Source: Paenibacillus sp. GM2
GTDB taxonomy: Bacteria; Bacillota; Bacilli; Paenibacillales; Paenibacillaceae
DNA: 62,450 nt
Assembly: GCF_900069005.2 (NCBI RefSeq)
Contig: NZ_LN831278.1
Span: forward strand, 463,784 to 526,233
Direction: 5' to 3'
The translations under genes and the position numbers were made by a program. Shown one piece after another: positions 1 through 8,363 of this stretch (position 1 is the stretch's first letter; every line of letters begins with the position of its first letter). The notes beneath the pieces are model-generated. The model was not told the DNA's origin. It ran no database searches and worked only from the letters and a program-made list of their open reading frames with translations.

Positions 1-549
1 CGCCTTGCGGCGAACAGCGCCGCCGCCTTCGGCACGGCGGTGCTGTTCGCCCTCATGGCCATGCGCTTCGGCTTCACCGGCGCATGGGGGATCGGACTGC
101 TGCTGTCCGCGCTGTCCGTATTGGTGACCTACACCGATCTCACGGCGCGGATTATACCGAACGGGATCGTGTTGCTCTTTGGCGCCGCTTTGCTCATCGC
201 TGCGCCGTTCATAAGCGGTGAACCGCTCTGGGTTCACCTGCTCGGTCTGGCCTGCGGCGGCGTGCTGTTTCTGCTGCTGTCTGCACTAACCTTCGGCCGC
301 GGCGTAGGGATGGGCGACGTCAAGCTGCTGTGTATCCTCGGCGCGGTTGTCGGATTTCCCGGCGTTCTGATCCTGCTATTCTTGGCTAGCCTGCTTGGCA
401 TGAGCGTCGGTCTGGCGCAGATGATCCGGCGCGGCCGCGGGCATCGTACGATAGCCTTCGGTCCGTATCTGGCTGCGGCCGCCCTGATCGTACATGCCTA
501 CGGAAAGGAGATCATCCATTGGTATATGACAAGCGTAGTTCATCTATAA
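1..549 (+). CDS. Prepilin peptidase, C-terminal part (5' end outside window)
   Basis: The frame is open to the left edge, so only the last 182 codons are present. This is a membrane aspartic protease (type IV prepilin peptidase, A24 family) that cleaves and usually N-methylates type IV prepilins at the membrane. Both hallmark aspartate regions are visible: YTDLTARIIPN (Asp in a D-x(6)-PN context) and GVGMGDVK (the GxGD motif), separated and followed by hydrophobic membrane helices. The upstream zinc-cysteine region seen in some homologs would lie outside the window. The next gene, pilM-like, starts inside its last codons, which suggests one pilus-assembly operon. Confidence 0.9.
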   Translation, partial: RLAANSAAAFGTAVLFALMAMRFGFTGAWGIGLLLSALSVLVTYTDLTARIIPNGIVLLFGAALLIAAPFISGEPLWVHLLGLACGGVLFLLLSALTFGRGVGMGDVKLLCILGAVVGFPGVLILLFLASLLGMSVGLAQMIRRGRGHRTIAFGPYLAAAALIVHAYGKEIIHWYMTSVVHL

Positions 550-1490
550 TTAATCGCTGGATACGACCGGCTGGGGTCGGAGTGACAGTGGAGGAGGAGG
601 GGGTCCGCTTCGTTCAGATCGATCATAAGCTGGGGGTCGCAACGGCTTGCGATTTTCTGCCCCTTCCTTCGTTGATCAACGAGGAGGGCGGGCCTGAATT
701 AAACGTTCATCTTCATACACTGCAGACTTGGCTGGTGCGTCATCGATTAAGCGGCAGCAAGGCGCATCTTGCCGCACCAACCGGACAGTCCTTTATTCGC
801 ATCCTGCGTGTTCCCAAGGTAAAACCGCGACAGCAGAGGCAGGTGACGGCGCTTGAGATTGAGGGAAGCCTCCGCTTTCCTTTTGAGCAGCCGATTATAG
901 ATTATCATTGGATGGATGAACGGCCTGGGGATCTGGAGCAAGGCATGCTGCCTACGTTCGTCGCCGCTGTTCCTCGTCCGCTTATCGTGAAGATGGTAGA
1001 TTTGCTTGAGACGGCCGGCCTCCGCATAGAATCGGTGGATCTCGGTGCTATTGCTTTATCGCGGATATTACAACGCCAGAATCAATTGGAGCAGGAGTGT
1101 GTAATGGTGATTTTCTTTAAAGAAAAGGAAGCGGAGGTGTATTTATATAATCGGGGAATTCCTGACTTCATCCGTACATTTTCCCTTGAACAGGTGTCGG
1201 AGGATAGTCTGAATAACTGGCGGTATAGCGAGATTGTCTCATCGGTTACGCGAATTATTAATTTCTACGAGTATACTTTGCATGAAGGCAAGGAGCGAAT
1301 TTCCACCATTATTCTGGCTGGATCTGCTTCCGACAAGGGGATGATCAGACAACAGCTAAATACAGCTTTTGGTCAGGTAAATGTTTTGGAGTTGGATGTT
1401 CAGGAGTATTTTACAACTGTATCTTCGGACTGCCAAGATAGCTATGCCATTGCCCTTGGGTTGGCGCTAAAGGGGGCGAAGCCATCGTGA
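519..1490 (+). CDS. pilM: Type IV pilus assembly ATPase-like protein PilM
   Basis: A 323-residue soluble protein of the actin-like PilM family, which sits on the cytoplasmic side of the pilus machine and recruits PilN. The sequence has the PilM-type opening (VGVTVEEEGVRFVQID) and the family feature ALEIEGSLRFPF. The start is TTG at 519, preceded by GGAAAGGAG 8-16 bases upstream, and overlaps the prepilin peptidase gene by 31 bases. It overlaps pilN by 4 bases (GTGA), so translation is probably coupled. It is shorter than Gram-negative PilM proteins but typical for this group. Confidence 0.8.
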   Translation: MVYDKRSSSIINRWIRPAGVGVTVEEEGVRFVQIDHKLGVATACDFLPLPSLINEEGGPELNVHLHTLQTWLVRHRLSGSKAHLAAPTGQSFIRILRVPKVKPRQQRQVTALEIEGSLRFPFEQPIIDYHWMDERPGDLEQGMLPTFVAAVPRPLIVKMVDLLETAGLRIESVDLGAIALSRILQRQNQLEQECVMVIFFKEKEAEVYLYNRGIPDFIRTFSLEQVSEDSLNNWRYSEIVSSVTRIINFYEYTLHEGKERISTIILAGSASDKGMIRQQLNTAFGQVNVLELDVQEYFTTVSSDCQDSYAIALGLALKGAKPS

Positions 1491-2044
1491 TTGAGATTAA
1501 CCTTCTCCCTCCGCGCCCACGACCGGTATGGTCCACGCTTCTGTTGCCGGTCATTCTTTTGCTGGCCGGGACGTTGCTTGCTGCATATTTAGTTGTAGGA
1601 TACATAGAACTCAGTCAATCGGTCGGCACCTTGAGGACAAGCATCCGAACTACAGAGCAGCGGCAGGCCGAACTGCAGCTGGAAATACAGCAGCTTAGCA
1701 AAATGCACGGAGTCGGGAGCGAAGCGAAGGAACTGCTCCAGAGCCTGCGTCAGCTTCGCCCGGATCTGGAGCTTGTCATCCGTGAGATGGAGGCTCCCCT
1801 CCCAGAAGGGGGGCAAATGGAAAGCTTGCAATTTGATGCTGGCAGTGTGGAGTGGACTTGTTCTTTCTACAATATGAACGAAGTTGGGGCGTATTCGACT
1901 TCCATCCAGCAGATATTTACAGGGGGAAAAGTATTTATTCCCTCCGTAAATGAGCAGGATGGACGCTATATCGGGACCTTCCGTTTATTAGGAAGGGACA
2001 TCCCGACAATTCTTGGACAAATGCAGGCAGGTGAAGCCGGATGA
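1487..2044 (+). CDS. pilN: PilN-like pilus assembly membrane protein
   Basis: A 185-residue bitopic protein. It starts with the PilN signature INLLPPRPRP (the short tail that binds PilM), then has one transmembrane helix at about residues 18-40, a heptad-like coiled coil at about 45-85 and a small C-terminal domain. The start is GTG at 1487, overlapping the pilM stop. It ends in an ATGA overlap with the next gene. Identification rests on the N-terminal motif, topology and gene order. Confidence 0.8.
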   Translation: MIEINLLPPRPRPVWSTLLLPVILLLAGTLLAAYLVVGYIELSQSVGTLRTSIRTTEQRQAELQLEIQQLSKMHGVGSEAKELLQSLRQLRPDLELVIREMEAPLPEGGQMESLQFDAGSVEWTCSFYNMNEVGAYSTSIQQIFTGGKVFIPSVNEQDGRYIGTFRLLGRDIPTILGQMQAGEAG

Positions 2045-2673
2045 TCTCGGGACAGATGGAGCGAAGAGATGGATTTCTATTATTTCTGGCCGTCATTATT
2101 TTTGTATTTTGCGGTGTGTTTTATTTTTTATGGTATCGACCGGTATTAAATGAATCACATGGCTTGTCAGCAAAACAGCAGGAATCTGTGAAGTTCTTAC
2201 ATAAGACGGAGCAAATCGCTGAAGATAAGCGTGCTCAGGCCAGGGAGGCCGCTGTGGAGCAAGCGGGCCTGGACCAGAGGCAATTGCCGAAGAAGGTGGA
2301 TCAGGAAGGGATGCTGCGCGACTTGGAGACGGCGGAGGATCTCTCGGGTGTCAAGGTGCTTGGCGCGTCATTCCTTCTGGAGGAGTCCGTCACCGTGGAG
2401 CGGCCTACTGCAGTTTCTACAGAGGGAGAGAACCTCTCTGCCCCTGATGAATTTGGCGGTTTGCTGGAGAGAGCTAATCAACAAATCCCGGGGCTCTTGT
2501 CAATTGAAATCGAGCTTCGCCTGGAAGGATCGTTGGAAGCAACTAAACATTATCTGGCTGCTATCCATTCCAAGGAACGTCTGTATATCGCTGAAGCCAT
2601 ACAATTCAAAGCGGCCAGTGGGGAGGGGAGCGGGACAGCCAGCCTGCGGCTGCGGAGCTTCTATAATCCATAG
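2041..2673 (+). CDS. pilO: PilO-like pilus assembly membrane protein
   Basis: A 210-residue protein with a short N-terminal tail, one membrane helix at about residues 12-32, a predicted coiled coil at about 40-80 and a C-terminal domain of the PilO/GspM kind. PilN and PilO homologs form heterodimers that anchor the pilus platform. The ATG overlaps the pilN stop. Recognition is mainly from topology and position after pilM and pilN; similarity to named PilO proteins is weak, so GspM-like is an alternative label. Confidence 0.65.
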   Translation: MISGQMERRDGFLLFLAVIIFVFCGVFYFLWYRPVLNESHGLSAKQQESVKFLHKTEQIAEDKRAQAREAAVEQAGLDQRQLPKKVDQEGMLRDLETAEDLSGVKVLGASFLLEESVTVERPTAVSTEGENLSAPDEFGGLLERANQQIPGLLSIEIELRLEGSLEATKHYLAAIHSKERLYIAEAIQFKAASGEGSGTASLRLRSFYNP

Positions 2674-2970
2674 TCGATAAGACTCCCTCCTTAAGGGGAG
2701 ATCCATCGGCATTTTTTGGGTTCGAGTGAAAAGCGAGACGATTTAACGTTCTATGTCTTAGATCTGATACGTATGCTTATACTAGTCATTACTGTCCTCC
2801 GAAAGAACGGTGTTTATTTTAGATAAAATGATGCATTTTCCAACATTAATACTGAAAATTTGACATCTTCCAGGTATACTATCAGTAATCTTTACAAATT
2901 ATTGAGACGCTTTGCCGCTGTTGTCGTATATACTAGTATTAATACGCGGAAAGGTGGTGCATCTGGCAAA
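2674..2970 (+). promoter_or_regulatory. Intergenic region with a possible SigA promoter for nfeD
   Basis: No gene is visible between pilO and nfeD. CTGAAA at 2852-2857 and TATACT at 2875-2880 are 17 bases apart and fit a SigA-type promoter reading into the NfeD gene, about 90 bases before its start. A weak inverted repeat just after the pilO stop (CTCCC/GGGAG near 2684-2700) may end the pilus operon but lacks a clean T run. Confidence 0.35.
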
Positions 2971-3408
2971 ATGGATGCATGGGTGCTTTGGCTAATTGCC
3001 GCAGGAGTACTACTCGTATTTGAAATGATGACGCTGACATTTTACTTGCTTTGGTTATGCCTTGGAGCAGTAGTCGCAGCGGTTGTCGCCTGGATAGCTC
3101 CAGATGCTTATATCCTGCAAGTTTTGGCAGGCTGCGTAGTGGCTATTGTGCTTACGGTCTTTACTAAGCCATTATCGCGAAAATTTCGCCATTCATCCAA
3201 GGGGTATGAGGATACGGGTACAGAACTGGTAGGGAGACAGGGAGTTGTTGTTGAACCTATTGATGAAGGACAGTTTGGAATTGTGAAGATCGGCGGAGAC
3301 ACCTGGAGTGCTACATCAGCTCGTTCTCTGAAGAAGGACGAACTGGTTCGGGTGTTGAAGCGAAGCAGTACAATAATTGAAGTAGAAAGATGGGAGGATT
3401 TCACTTAA
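2971..3408 (+). CDS. NfeD-family membrane protein
   Basis: A 145-residue short-form NfeD protein. It has two to three hydrophobic helices in the first 70 residues (including the VLLVFEMMT region) and a C-terminal OB-fold-like beta domain with the GRQGVVVEPIDEGQFG and VKIGGDTW segments. NfeD proteins are partners of stomatin/SPFH proteins in membrane microdomains, and the next gene is such a protein with a one-base stop/start overlap. ATG 2971 was chosen over an upstream TTG because it has AAAGGTGG before it and opens directly into the conserved helix. Confidence 0.85.
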   Translation: MDAWVLWLIAAGVLLVFEMMTLTFYLLWLCLGAVVAAVVAWIAPDAYILQVLAGCVVAIVLTVFTKPLSRKFRHSSKGYEDTGTELVGRQGVVVEPIDEGQFGIVKIGGDTWSATSARSLKKDELVRVLKRSSTIIEVERWEDFT

Positions 3409-4349
3409 TGAGCTGGGAATGGATAGTTATACTCGTTATTATTCTAGTTGTTGTAGTCTTTATATCACTTACCGTTAAGATCGTACCACAGCAACGCGTA
3501 GGTGTCGTAGAACGCCTAGGGAAGTTCAATCGCCTGTTAATGCCGGGACTCAATATTTTGATTCCGGTGATCGATCAGGTTCGCGTGTTCCATGATTTGC
3601 GGATTCAACAGGCGAATGTGCCGCCGCAAACGGTTATTACCAAAGATAACGTACAGGTGCAAATTGACACGATTATTTTCTATCAGGTGGTTGGGCCAGA
3701 ACAGGCTACCTACGGAATTTCAGATTATGTATATGGGGTAAGAAATATTTCTACGGCGACGATGCGTCAAATTATCGGTAAGCTGGAGCTGGACGAGACG
3801 TTGTCCGGACGGGAGAAAATCTCCACAGAAATTCGTATTGCTTTGGATGAAGCTACAGAGAAGTGGGGCGTGCGTATCGAGCGGGTTGAAGTTATCGATA
3901 TTAAGCCGCCGCTTGATATCCAAGAAGCGATGGACAAACAAATGAAGGCAGAACGGAGCAAGCGGGCTATCGTCCTTGAGGCGGAAGCCGCGAAGCAAGA
4001 TATGATCCTGCGTGCCGAAGGGGATAAGCAAAGTAAAATCCTGAAGGCGGAAGGGGATAAGGAAGCGCGTATTCGCGAGGCGGAAGGTTTGCGTCAGGCG
4101 CAGGAGCTGGAAGCACAAGGGGAAGCCAAAGCGATCCAGGCGGTTGCAGAGGCGGAGAAGGCGCGGATTCAAATGCTGCGCGACGCTGCATTAACCGAGC
4201 AGGTTCTTGCTTATCAGTCGTTTGAAGCGTTGAAGGAAGTAGCTAAGGGACCGGCGAATAAAGTATTCATCCCATCTAACGCAGTTGAGACGCTCGGAAG
4301 CCTTGGAGCGATCGGCGAGTTGTTCAAGGAAGGGAAGGGCGCCAAGTAA
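3408..4349 (+). CDS. Stomatin/SPFH-domain membrane protein (QmcA-like)
   Basis: A 313-residue stomatin-type protein: one N-terminal membrane helix (residues 4-25), the SPFH domain (RVGVVERLGKFNRLLMPGLN through about residue 190), then an alanine/glutamate-rich coiled coil of repeated AEGDK-type units at about 195-260. The family organises membrane microdomains and binds proteases. It is closer to stomatin/QmcA than to FloA, because it lacks FloA's long double-hairpin membrane start. The ATG overlaps the NfeD stop (TAATG), and GGGAGG lies 10 bases upstream. Confidence 0.88.
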   Translation: MSWEWIVILVIILVVVVFISLTVKIVPQQRVGVVERLGKFNRLLMPGLNILIPVIDQVRVFHDLRIQQANVPPQTVITKDNVQVQIDTIIFYQVVGPEQATYGISDYVYGVRNISTATMRQIIGKLELDETLSGREKISTEIRIALDEATEKWGVRIERVEVIDIKPPLDIQEAMDKQMKAERSKRAIVLEAEAAKQDMILRAEGDKQSKILKAEGDKEARIREAEGLRQAQELEAQGEAKAIQAVAEAEKARIQMLRDAALTEQVLAYQSFEALKEVAKGPANKVFIPSNAVETLGSLGAIGELFKEGKGAK

Positions 4350-4374
4350 GCCCTCCTGACATAAGATTTATGAA

Positions 4375-4421
4375 GAGTCATTCCCAGCAGCTATGATGCT
4401 GCCAAGGGATGGCTCTTTTTT
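4375..4421 (+). terminator. Rho-independent terminator after the SPFH gene
   Basis: GAGTCATTCCC pairs with GGGATGGCTC (one G-U pair), with an inner CAGC/GCTG pairing, followed by six T residues. Confidence 0.85.
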
Positions 4422-4606
4422 CTAACGAAACCCGGTATCGCTATTCTGGCTAAAGGAGGCTTCTCGGCATGCTAACGAAACAGGTAAACGTTATTTTTGC
4501 GAAATAAGGGCTTCAGGGCTTCATATCGCGCGAATAACGATCCATAGTTTCGTTAGATTTATTTTCAGGTTATTGTTGCTGAAATAACGGTTTGTGGTTT
4601 CGTTAG
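4422..4606 (+). repeat. Dispersed intergenic repeat, family A (two direct and two inverted motifs)
   Basis: Four copies of a roughly 25-base motif that begins CTAACGAAAC and ends near CGTTATTT lie at 4422-4447 and 4472-4498 (forward) and 4532-4556 and 4582-4606 (reverse complement, ending GTTTCGTTAG). Copies are about 50-60 bases apart. The same motif builds the tandem repeats at 59.9-61.4 kb. The block sits between a terminator and the 3' end of the ABC gene, so it is purely intergenic. Confidence 0.75.
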
Positions 4607-4630
4607 AGATACAATGGTCCATGGATCACC

Positions 4631-5497
4631 TTAGGAGTAGTAGACCAAAGCGTCCTCCAGCTCGGTATTCACTAATGTGTAGGGGAAGTAGGGCTCATTA
4701 GATCTAAGGACGAGTCTGACATGAACTCCGCCCTCCACCTGCTTCATCGAGATCACTTTATATTCCCGGGCCAATGCGCTTAATTGATGGCGGTCTCTTA
4801 CCACCGTTTCTGCAATCCGGCTTTGGATGCCGGCCAGCCACTGATTTGGGGTTCCGTAGAAGTCCACGGTTTTATTCTTAAGGAAGAGGAGCTGGTCGCA
4901 AATTGCTGCAATATCATCCACTTGATGGGTCGACAGCAGGATGAGCTTACGCTCTCCCAGTGAGCCCAGCAAGGCTCGAAACCGAATTTTCTCCAGCGGA
5001 TCAAGTCCGGTGGTTGGTTCATCAACCAGAATAATGTCCGGATCTTTAATCAAGACGAGGGCGATTCCCAGTCTCCTCCGCATTCCCGGGGAATAGGAAC
5101 CAACCTTCCGATAGGCGGCACCTTTAAGGTTGACCCACTCCAGAACTTCATCAATACGATCATCGATTTGCTGCCGGGTCCCCATCTTGTTGAGCTTGGC
5201 GATATAACCCAGCATTTCGTAGGCATTGAGCTCATCATACAGGCTGAAGTCCTGAGGGAGATAGCCTACCCGTTCTTTGACCTGTATCGAATTGTCCAGG
5301 GTATCCAGCCCATGAATGAGAACCTTGCCTTGCGTCGGTTTTGTTAATCCGGAGATCAAATTCATCAATACCGTCTTGCCAGACCCGTGATTTCCCAAAA
5401 TACCCAATATGCCTGTATCAGCTCTAAAATTAATGTCCTTAAGCACTTCATTTTTCCTGAAGGATTTATATACGTTCGCAACTTCCAGCATGTTCAT
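4631..5497 (-). CDS. ABC transporter ATP-binding protein
   Basis: A 288-residue nucleotide-binding subunit of an ABC-2 exporter. It has Walker A GNHGSGKT (residues about 35-42, with His where most have P or A), the Q loop in GYLPQDFSLYDEL, signature YSPGMRRRLGIA (a degenerate LSGGQ), Walker B PDIILVDEPTTGLDP and the switch His in LLSTHQVDD. About 80 residues follow the core. The start has AAGGAGG 8 bases upstream. It is transcribed with the membrane partner just upstream (29-base gap). The substrate cannot be told; bacteriocin, antibiotic or lipid export are all possible. Confidence 0.88.
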   Translation of the reverse strand: MNMLEVANVYKSFRKNEVLKDINFRADTGILGILGNHGSGKTVLMNLISGLTKPTQGKVLIHGLDTLDNSIQVKERVGYLPQDFSLYDELNAYEMLGYIAKLNKMGTRQQIDDRIDEVLEWVNLKGAAYRKVGSYSPGMRRRLGIALVLIKDPDIILVDEPTTGLDPLEKIRFRALLGSLGERKLILLSTHQVDDIAAICDQLLFLKNKTVDFYGTPNQWLAGIQSRIAETVVRDRHQLSALAREYKVISMKQVEGGVHVRLVLRSNEPYFPYTLVNTELEDALVYYS

Positions 5498-5526
5498 TGT
5501 TACCTCCTTAGGCGGGTTAGCCTAGT

Positions 5527-6756
5527 CTATGACTTTCTGCCCTTTATGGCCGATACATTCAAAATTAACAGCAACGCTGTGATGATGATCAAAACAGTCG
5601 TCCAGAGCTCTCCCTCAAGGTTTGTACCGTCCCATAATGCCGCCCCCCAAAGCAGCAATGAAGCGATATAACCGGCCATGCTATTTCTTGTAATATTCGC
5701 TGTCGTCAGTCCAACTACTGCCAGAAGCAGGCTGGAGCTGTACAGGATCAATAATCTGCCCATGCCGTTCTCAAGTCCGAACAGAAGCGCTGCCATATAC
5801 ATCAAGGTAATCAATGATTCCGAGACCAGCGCGCCAAAAATAAAGCGTTCGAGCATGATTCTATATCCTGGCGTATTGCTTGTATAAATGTACCCGGCCC
5901 GCTTATTTCCATATATCTCCGAATGAATAGGAATCAGTATGCAGCCAGGTAGCAGCACGATAACGTATTTAAAAATGGACCAGAATGAGTGGTCTTTCGA
6001 AATAAACGCATACATGCAAAGGAGGAGCATAACTGTGATAACGGGCGCAGCTCCCTTGAGCAAAATCGCTTGGTTGTAAGATGAGCATATTTTCCTGACT
6101 TTTCGTCTGTATTTTCTTGAATGGTCCATGTTGGAGCTATCCTGGTTCAACTGGACACAGTACAGCCATATATAGGTTGTAATAAGTATGACGAAGACGA
6201 GCAAAGCCAATAAAGTGAAATCAAAGATAGCCGGAACGTAGTTTGCGATTAAGAGCATTCCCACATAAGAAACAATCTTGCTGCGCAGCAAAATATATAA
6301 AACGCTGCAAAATAGGGAAGCGATTACCACTACAGGAACATCCACTCGGACAAACGCAGACAACAGCTTGATTGCATTGTATGGGGATCGTCCAAGGAGC
6401 AATGGACTCACTGAATACAGGGCTAAGCCGACAAGGGAACAGAAGAGATAGGCGGACAGAATAGTCAGCCATTTTCCCAATGCAATGCTAAAAAGCGGGA
6501 TCGGTTGCGAGAATAATATATGGTTTGTTAAAGTGCCTTTGTGTTCTTTCAAGATCATGGCGATCGATAGCGGCATGGCACAAAGAACGAGGGTTCTTAA
6601 ATGATGGGTGAATAAAGAAACCGCCTGATCCTCGGCCAGGAAGCTGGGGAGTATCGGATTGCTCAGAAACGCAGCTAATAATACGGCGGCTCCGATCATA
6701 AACCATCCATAATTTTTATTAAGCCTTTTGTATTCAAGCATGACTATATTTTTCAT
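5527..6756 (-). CDS. ABC-2 type membrane permease partner
   Basis: A 409-residue polytopic membrane protein with roughly ten to twelve hydrophobic segments, and a cytoplasmic basic loop at about residues 210-225 (SRKYRRKVRKI). It is the likely membrane half of the exporter whose ATPase gene follows. ATG 6756 (MKNIVMLEYKRL) was preferred over the ATG eight codons upstream because AAGAGGAA precedes it at normal spacing and the longer start has no ribosome site. No known family name can be assigned beyond ABC-2-like. Confidence 0.75.
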   Translation of the reverse strand: MKNIVMLEYKRLNKNYGWFMIGAAVLLAAFLSNPILPSFLAEDQAVSLFTHHLRTLVLCAMPLSIAMILKEHKGTLTNHILFSQPIPLFSIALGKWLTILSAYLFCSLVGLALYSVSPLLLGRSPYNAIKLLSAFVRVDVPVVVIASLFCSVLYILLRSKIVSYVGMLLIANYVPAIFDFTLLALLVFVILITTYIWLYCVQLNQDSSNMDHSRKYRRKVRKICSSYNQAILLKGAAPVITVMLLLCMYAFISKDHSFWSIFKYVIVLLPGCILIPIHSEIYGNKRAGYIYTSNTPGYRIMLERFIFGALVSESLITLMYMAALLFGLENGMGRLLILYSSSLLLAVVGLTTANITRNSMAGYIASLLLWGAALWDGTNLEGELWTTVLIIITALLLILNVSAIKGRKS

Positions 6757-6949
6757 CGAACGATTCCTCTTATTTACCATAATTTAATTCCCGAATATGT
6801 AATGACTCTTATAAAACGGACTGCCAGAACAAATTGTTATAAAGAGAAGGAGGGGAGTCCTGATCCTGTTATGTGTATATGGCGAGTATGGAGAGAGGCT
6901 GCCAAATGGGTGCGATAACCCGCTTGTCTGACAATCTATGTATAATGCC

Positions 6950-6994
6950 AGGGCTGCTGACCAACGAACCTTATCTCCGTTGTCCAGCAGCCCT
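6950..6994 (-). terminator. Strong hairpin after pspA
   Basis: AGGGCTGCTG...CAACG pairs with CGTTG...CAGCAGCCCT (17-base arms with one mismatch). It lies just past the pspA stop. There is no proper T run on either strand, so it may be a transcript-stabilising hairpin or a weak terminator. Confidence 0.5.
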
Positions 6995-7010
6995 TTGTAT
7001 AATAAACCGC

Positions 7011-7679
7011 TTAGGAATTGCGCTTGGCGAGCTGTTCTTTCAGCCGATCCAATTCTTCATTGACTGCTGTAGAATCAGCTGCGTTGGAGGCTTCGCTATG
7101 AATGCCTCGGGAATTCAGCGAAAGGTCGAGGTCCGTCTCCCACTCCAATATCTTCTCTTCCATTCGTTCAAATCCCCGTGCCGCATCGCCGCCCTCGATC
7201 CCACGACTGAAGTTTGGCTGCTGTACTGCGGCCCGTTCCTTGGCTTTTTGAGCTCTGGCTGCCAATTCATTGCGCTTTTCCTTAAGGCGGGCATATTCTT
7301 CCTCTGCTTGGCTTAACCCCTGCTGCAGTTCAAGAACATGTTCCTTCGCTTGGTTCATTTCCAAGGTGTGCTGCTGCACTTTATCTTCAAATTGAATCTT
7401 GAGCATAGCTGCTTCGCGGGCTGCGGCCTCATTGCCGGCCTGAAGCTCGGAGAGGGCGCGAAGCTCGTATTTTTTAACGGATTGTACGGCTTCATTTAAT
7501 TTCCGCTCTGCTACGCCAGCTGCTCTTTGCTGTCCCTTGATATTTTCCTCGGCCCTGCGGATATCATCTTCCATATTGCGCAAATACTGCCCGGTCATAA
7601 GGACCGGATCTTCCAGCTTGTTCAATACTTCATGGACGGTTGCTTTGGTTAAGTTGGAGATTCTATCAAATATACTCAT
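7011..7679 (-). CDS. pspA: PspA/IM30-family membrane-stress protein
   Basis: A 222-residue, almost wholly helical protein starting MSIFDRISNLTKATVHEVLNK, with the PspA signature region EDPVLMTGQYLRNMEDDIRRAE and long coiled-coil helices (residues 25-145). PspA/IM30/LiaH proteins are ESCRT-III-like and assemble on damaged membrane. AAGGAG precedes the ATG. It follows pspC in what looks like one operon (39-base gap). In Firmicutes such pairs answer cell-wall antibiotics, which fits a genome with its own membrane-active lanthipeptide, though no regulator is visible here. Confidence 0.92.
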   Translation of the reverse strand: MSIFDRISNLTKATVHEVLNKLEDPVLMTGQYLRNMEDDIRRAEENIKGQQRAAGVAERKLNEAVQSVKKYELRALSELQAGNEAAAREAAMLKIQFEDKVQQHTLEMNQAKEHVLELQQGLSQAEEEYARLKEKRNELAARAQKAKERAAVQQPNFSRGIEGGDAARGFERMEEKILEWETDLDLSLNSRGIHSEASNAADSTAVNEELDRLKEQLAKRNS

Positions 7680-7718
7680 TGTTATCTGCTCCTTTTAATT
7701 TGGATTCGTATTTTGTGA

Positions 7719-7943
7719 TTAGTAATTGCTGAAATGGTCAAAGTACTCAGCGCCGCCGATCGGTTCCTTTGGAACGATCAGTGTAGCGATCAGATAGAGG
7801 GCGATCACTGTGCCAAAGCTGCAGAGAGCAGCTACTACAGCCACGAGTCGAACGACCGTAGGGTCTACGCCAAGCCATGCTGCGATACCTCCGCAAAGCC
7901 CACTCACCTGTCTGTCTGTTGCAGAACGATACAATTTTTTCAT
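7719..7943 (-). CDS. pspC: PspC-domain membrane protein
   Basis: A 74-residue PspC-domain protein: MKKLYRS, the motif VSGLCGGIAAWLGVDPTVVRL, and one membrane helix (about residues 33-57) ending LIATLIVPKEP. It is thought to sense or partner PspA at the membrane. It is the first gene of the psp pair; AAAGTGAGTG lies before the ATG. Confidence 0.9.
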   Translation of the reverse strand: MKKLYRSATDRQVSGLCGGIAAWLGVDPTVVRLVAVVAALCSFGTVIALYLIATLIVPKEPIGGAEYFDHFSNY

Positions 7944-7972
7944 TTTTCAACACTCACTTTCTTATAGAGATA

Positions 7973-8097
7973 GTTCAAAAAGTCCGCTTTGGATAAGAAA
8001 ACCGATCGAAGTCATTTCCTTCGGAAACGTGTAGCTCTGCTCCTCAGTCTCTAGCTTGATTCAATCTTCTCGGTGCTGAAAACCGACCTTTTTGAAC
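7973..8097 (+). repeat. Dispersed repeat, family B
   Basis: A 125-base element bounded by the perfect inverted ends GTTCAAAAAG and CTTTTTGAAC. Its inner segments (TTTGGATAAGAAAACC, GCTCCTCAGTCTC, GCTGAAAACCGA) recur in diverged form at 52.04-52.34 kb. It lies directly upstream of pspC. The rest of the gap to 8292 holds no gene. Confidence 0.65.
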
Positions 8098-8292
8098 GTT
8101 TACTTTACATTCCGGCTTTGGTTGCTTGGTTGTTTGTTTGGTTGGTGCGTCGTTTTCTTATGTTTTTATTGTATATGGATTCGGTTCCCGGCATAACGGG
8201 CTTAAGATGGTTTGTGAACTAGACCTTAGTCGGGCGGGGAAGCACGCCACAAGACCGGGAGCAAATACAAAAAAGGTAATACAGGCTTAACA

Positions 8293-8322
8293 TTGCAGGA
8301 GTATACTAGGCTTATGGATAAT
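8293..8322 (+). promoter_or_regulatory. Possible SigA promoter of the phosphodiesterase gene
   Basis: TTGCAG (8293-8298) and GATAAT (8317-8322) are separated by 18 bases, about 40 bases ahead of the GTG start. Confidence 0.4.
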
Positions 8323-8363
8323 ATTATTTATAAATAATGGGATTTGCCTAAGGAGGATACAAC

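Noticed and set aside
2231..2680. 149-residue plus-strand ORF overlapping pilO
   Set aside because: Out-of-frame, Arg/Cys/Trp-rich shadow; the PilO frame is coupled to pilN by overlap.
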